A stretch of 13,860 nucleotides of DNA, from assembly GCA_010029175.1 (NCBI GenBank), contig RGNC01000042.1, positions 1 to 13,860 on the forward strand, in the 5' to 3' direction. Positions 13,307 through 13,860 of the stretch are shown piece after piece. A program made the translations under genes and the position numbers. The notes below the pieces were generated by a model, which saw nothing but the letters and a program-made list of their open reading frames with translations, was not told where the DNA came from and did not search any database. Origin of the DNA: Synechococcaceae bacterium WB8_1B_136. GTDB taxonomy: Bacteria > Cyanobacteriota > Cyanobacteriia > PCC-6307 > Cyanobiaceae. Every line of letters begins with the position of its first letter. The first letter of the stretch is position 1.

Positions 13307-13860
13307 ATGGCAATCCGCAAATCCGAGCTCTACTCCAAGCTCTGGGCCAGCTGCGATGAGCTGCGTGGCGGCATGGATGCCAGCCAGTACAAGGACTATG
13401 TGCTGGTGCTGCTGTTCATCAAATACATCAGCGACAAGTACGCCGGACAGCCCTATGCGCCGCTGACGATCCCCGTGGGATCCAGCTTCGTTGACATGGT
13501 GGCCCTCAAAGGCAAGGCGGAGATCGGCGACCGCATCAACAAGGAAATCATCGCCCCCCTGGTGGCGGCCAATCAACAGCTCAGCCAGAGCGATTTCCCC
13601 GACTTCAACGACCAGGCCAAGCTCGGCAGCGGCAAGGAACTGGTTGAGCGGCTCACCAATCTGATCGCGATCTTCGAGGATCCGAAGCTCAACTTCTCGC
13701 GCAACCGAGCGGATGACGACGACATCCTCGGCGATGCCTACGAATACCTGATGCGCCACTTCGCCAGCGAAAGCGGCAAGAGCAAAGGGCAGTTCTACAC
13801 GCCAGCCGAGGTGAGCCGGATCAAGGCCCAGGTGCTGGAGATCGGCAAGGAAGCCACCTC
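13307..13860 (+). CDS. hsdM: Type I restriction-modification methyltransferase subunit HsdM (3' truncated by window edge)
   Basis: The first 184 residues of the N6-adenine DNA methyltransferase subunit of a type I restriction-modification system. HsdM works with the specificity subunit HsdS and, for cleavage, with HsdR; neither is in the window. The HsdM N-terminal helical domain is clear: SELYSKLWASCDELRGGMDA (6-25), YKDYVLVLLFIKYISDKYAG (28-47), then DILGDAYEYLMRHFASESGK (139-158) and KGQFYTPAEVS (160-170), the motif that opens the SAM-binding domain. The NPPY catalytic motif lies beyond the window. ATG at 13307-13309, with GGAAGGAG about 8 bases upstream. The reading frame is intact to the last base. 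Confidence 0.93.
   Translation, partial: MAIRKSELYSKLWASCDELRGGMDASQYKDYVLVLLFIKYISDKYAGQPYAPLTIPVGSSFVDMVALKGKAEIGDRINKEIIAPLVAANQQLSQSDFPDFNDQAKLGSGKELVERLTNLIAIFEDPKLNFSRNRADDDDILGDAYEYLMRHFASESGKSKGQFYTPAEVSRIKAQVLEIGKEAT

Noticed and set aside
13130..13759. Minus-strand open frame of 209 codons opposite hsdM
   Set aside because: Antisense shadow of a clearly recognised HsdM N-terminal domain.

Overview
The window is GC-rich, densely packed bacterial DNA that looks like a unicellular picocyanobacterium of the Synechococcus/Cyanobium type. The indicators are cyanobacterial Pho boxes (8-mers related to CTTAACCT repeating every 11 bp), a cyanobacterial DUF7219-like small protein, SphX and PstS phosphate-binding proteins side by side, and a PtrA-like CRP regulator beside pstS. 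Only one HIP1 octamer (GCGATCGC, near 8636) was noticed, which also fits a picocyanobacterium. The genus is an inference.

Positions 1-8174 form a phosphate island. It opens with the 3' end of polyphosphate kinase (ppk, + strand). On the minus strand follows the operon pstC-pstA-pstB, with a possible 23-codon ORF coupled to pstB and a DUF7219-like gene behind it. Divergent from pstC is sphX. Then, on the minus strand, come pstS with its own terminator, a CRP/FNR regulator (probable ptrA), and an OmpR-type regulator joined to ptrA by a TGATG stop/start overlap. Pho-box arrays lie in front of pstC, sphX and pstS, each 19-20 bp ahead of a plausible -10 element; a weaker array precedes ptrA. Two periplasmic binding proteins probably serve one PstCAB permease, with polyphosphate synthesis next door.

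Positions 8345-12057 hold a second minus-strand cluster: an ArsR/SmtB-type repressor with a CVCDL metal-site motif, a membrane protein combining Rossmann (TrkA/RCK-like) domains with two transmembrane helices and a degenerate pore-like loop, and a saccharopine-dehydrogenase-like oxidoreductase starting 7 bp after it. Their joint function is not known to me.

Positions 12171-13860 look accessory: a Uma2-family (DUF820) nuclease-like gene, an inverted repeat, about 490 bp with only weak small ORFs, and the start of a type I restriction-modification methyltransferase gene (hsdM) that runs off the window.

The points most worth a second look are the OmpR-type regulator that has lost its phospho-acceptor site yet is coupled to ptrA inside a Pho regulon, the set of four Pho-box arrays, and the ArsR / channel-like / oxidoreductase operon. 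No tRNA, rRNA, CRISPR array or complete insertion sequence was seen.
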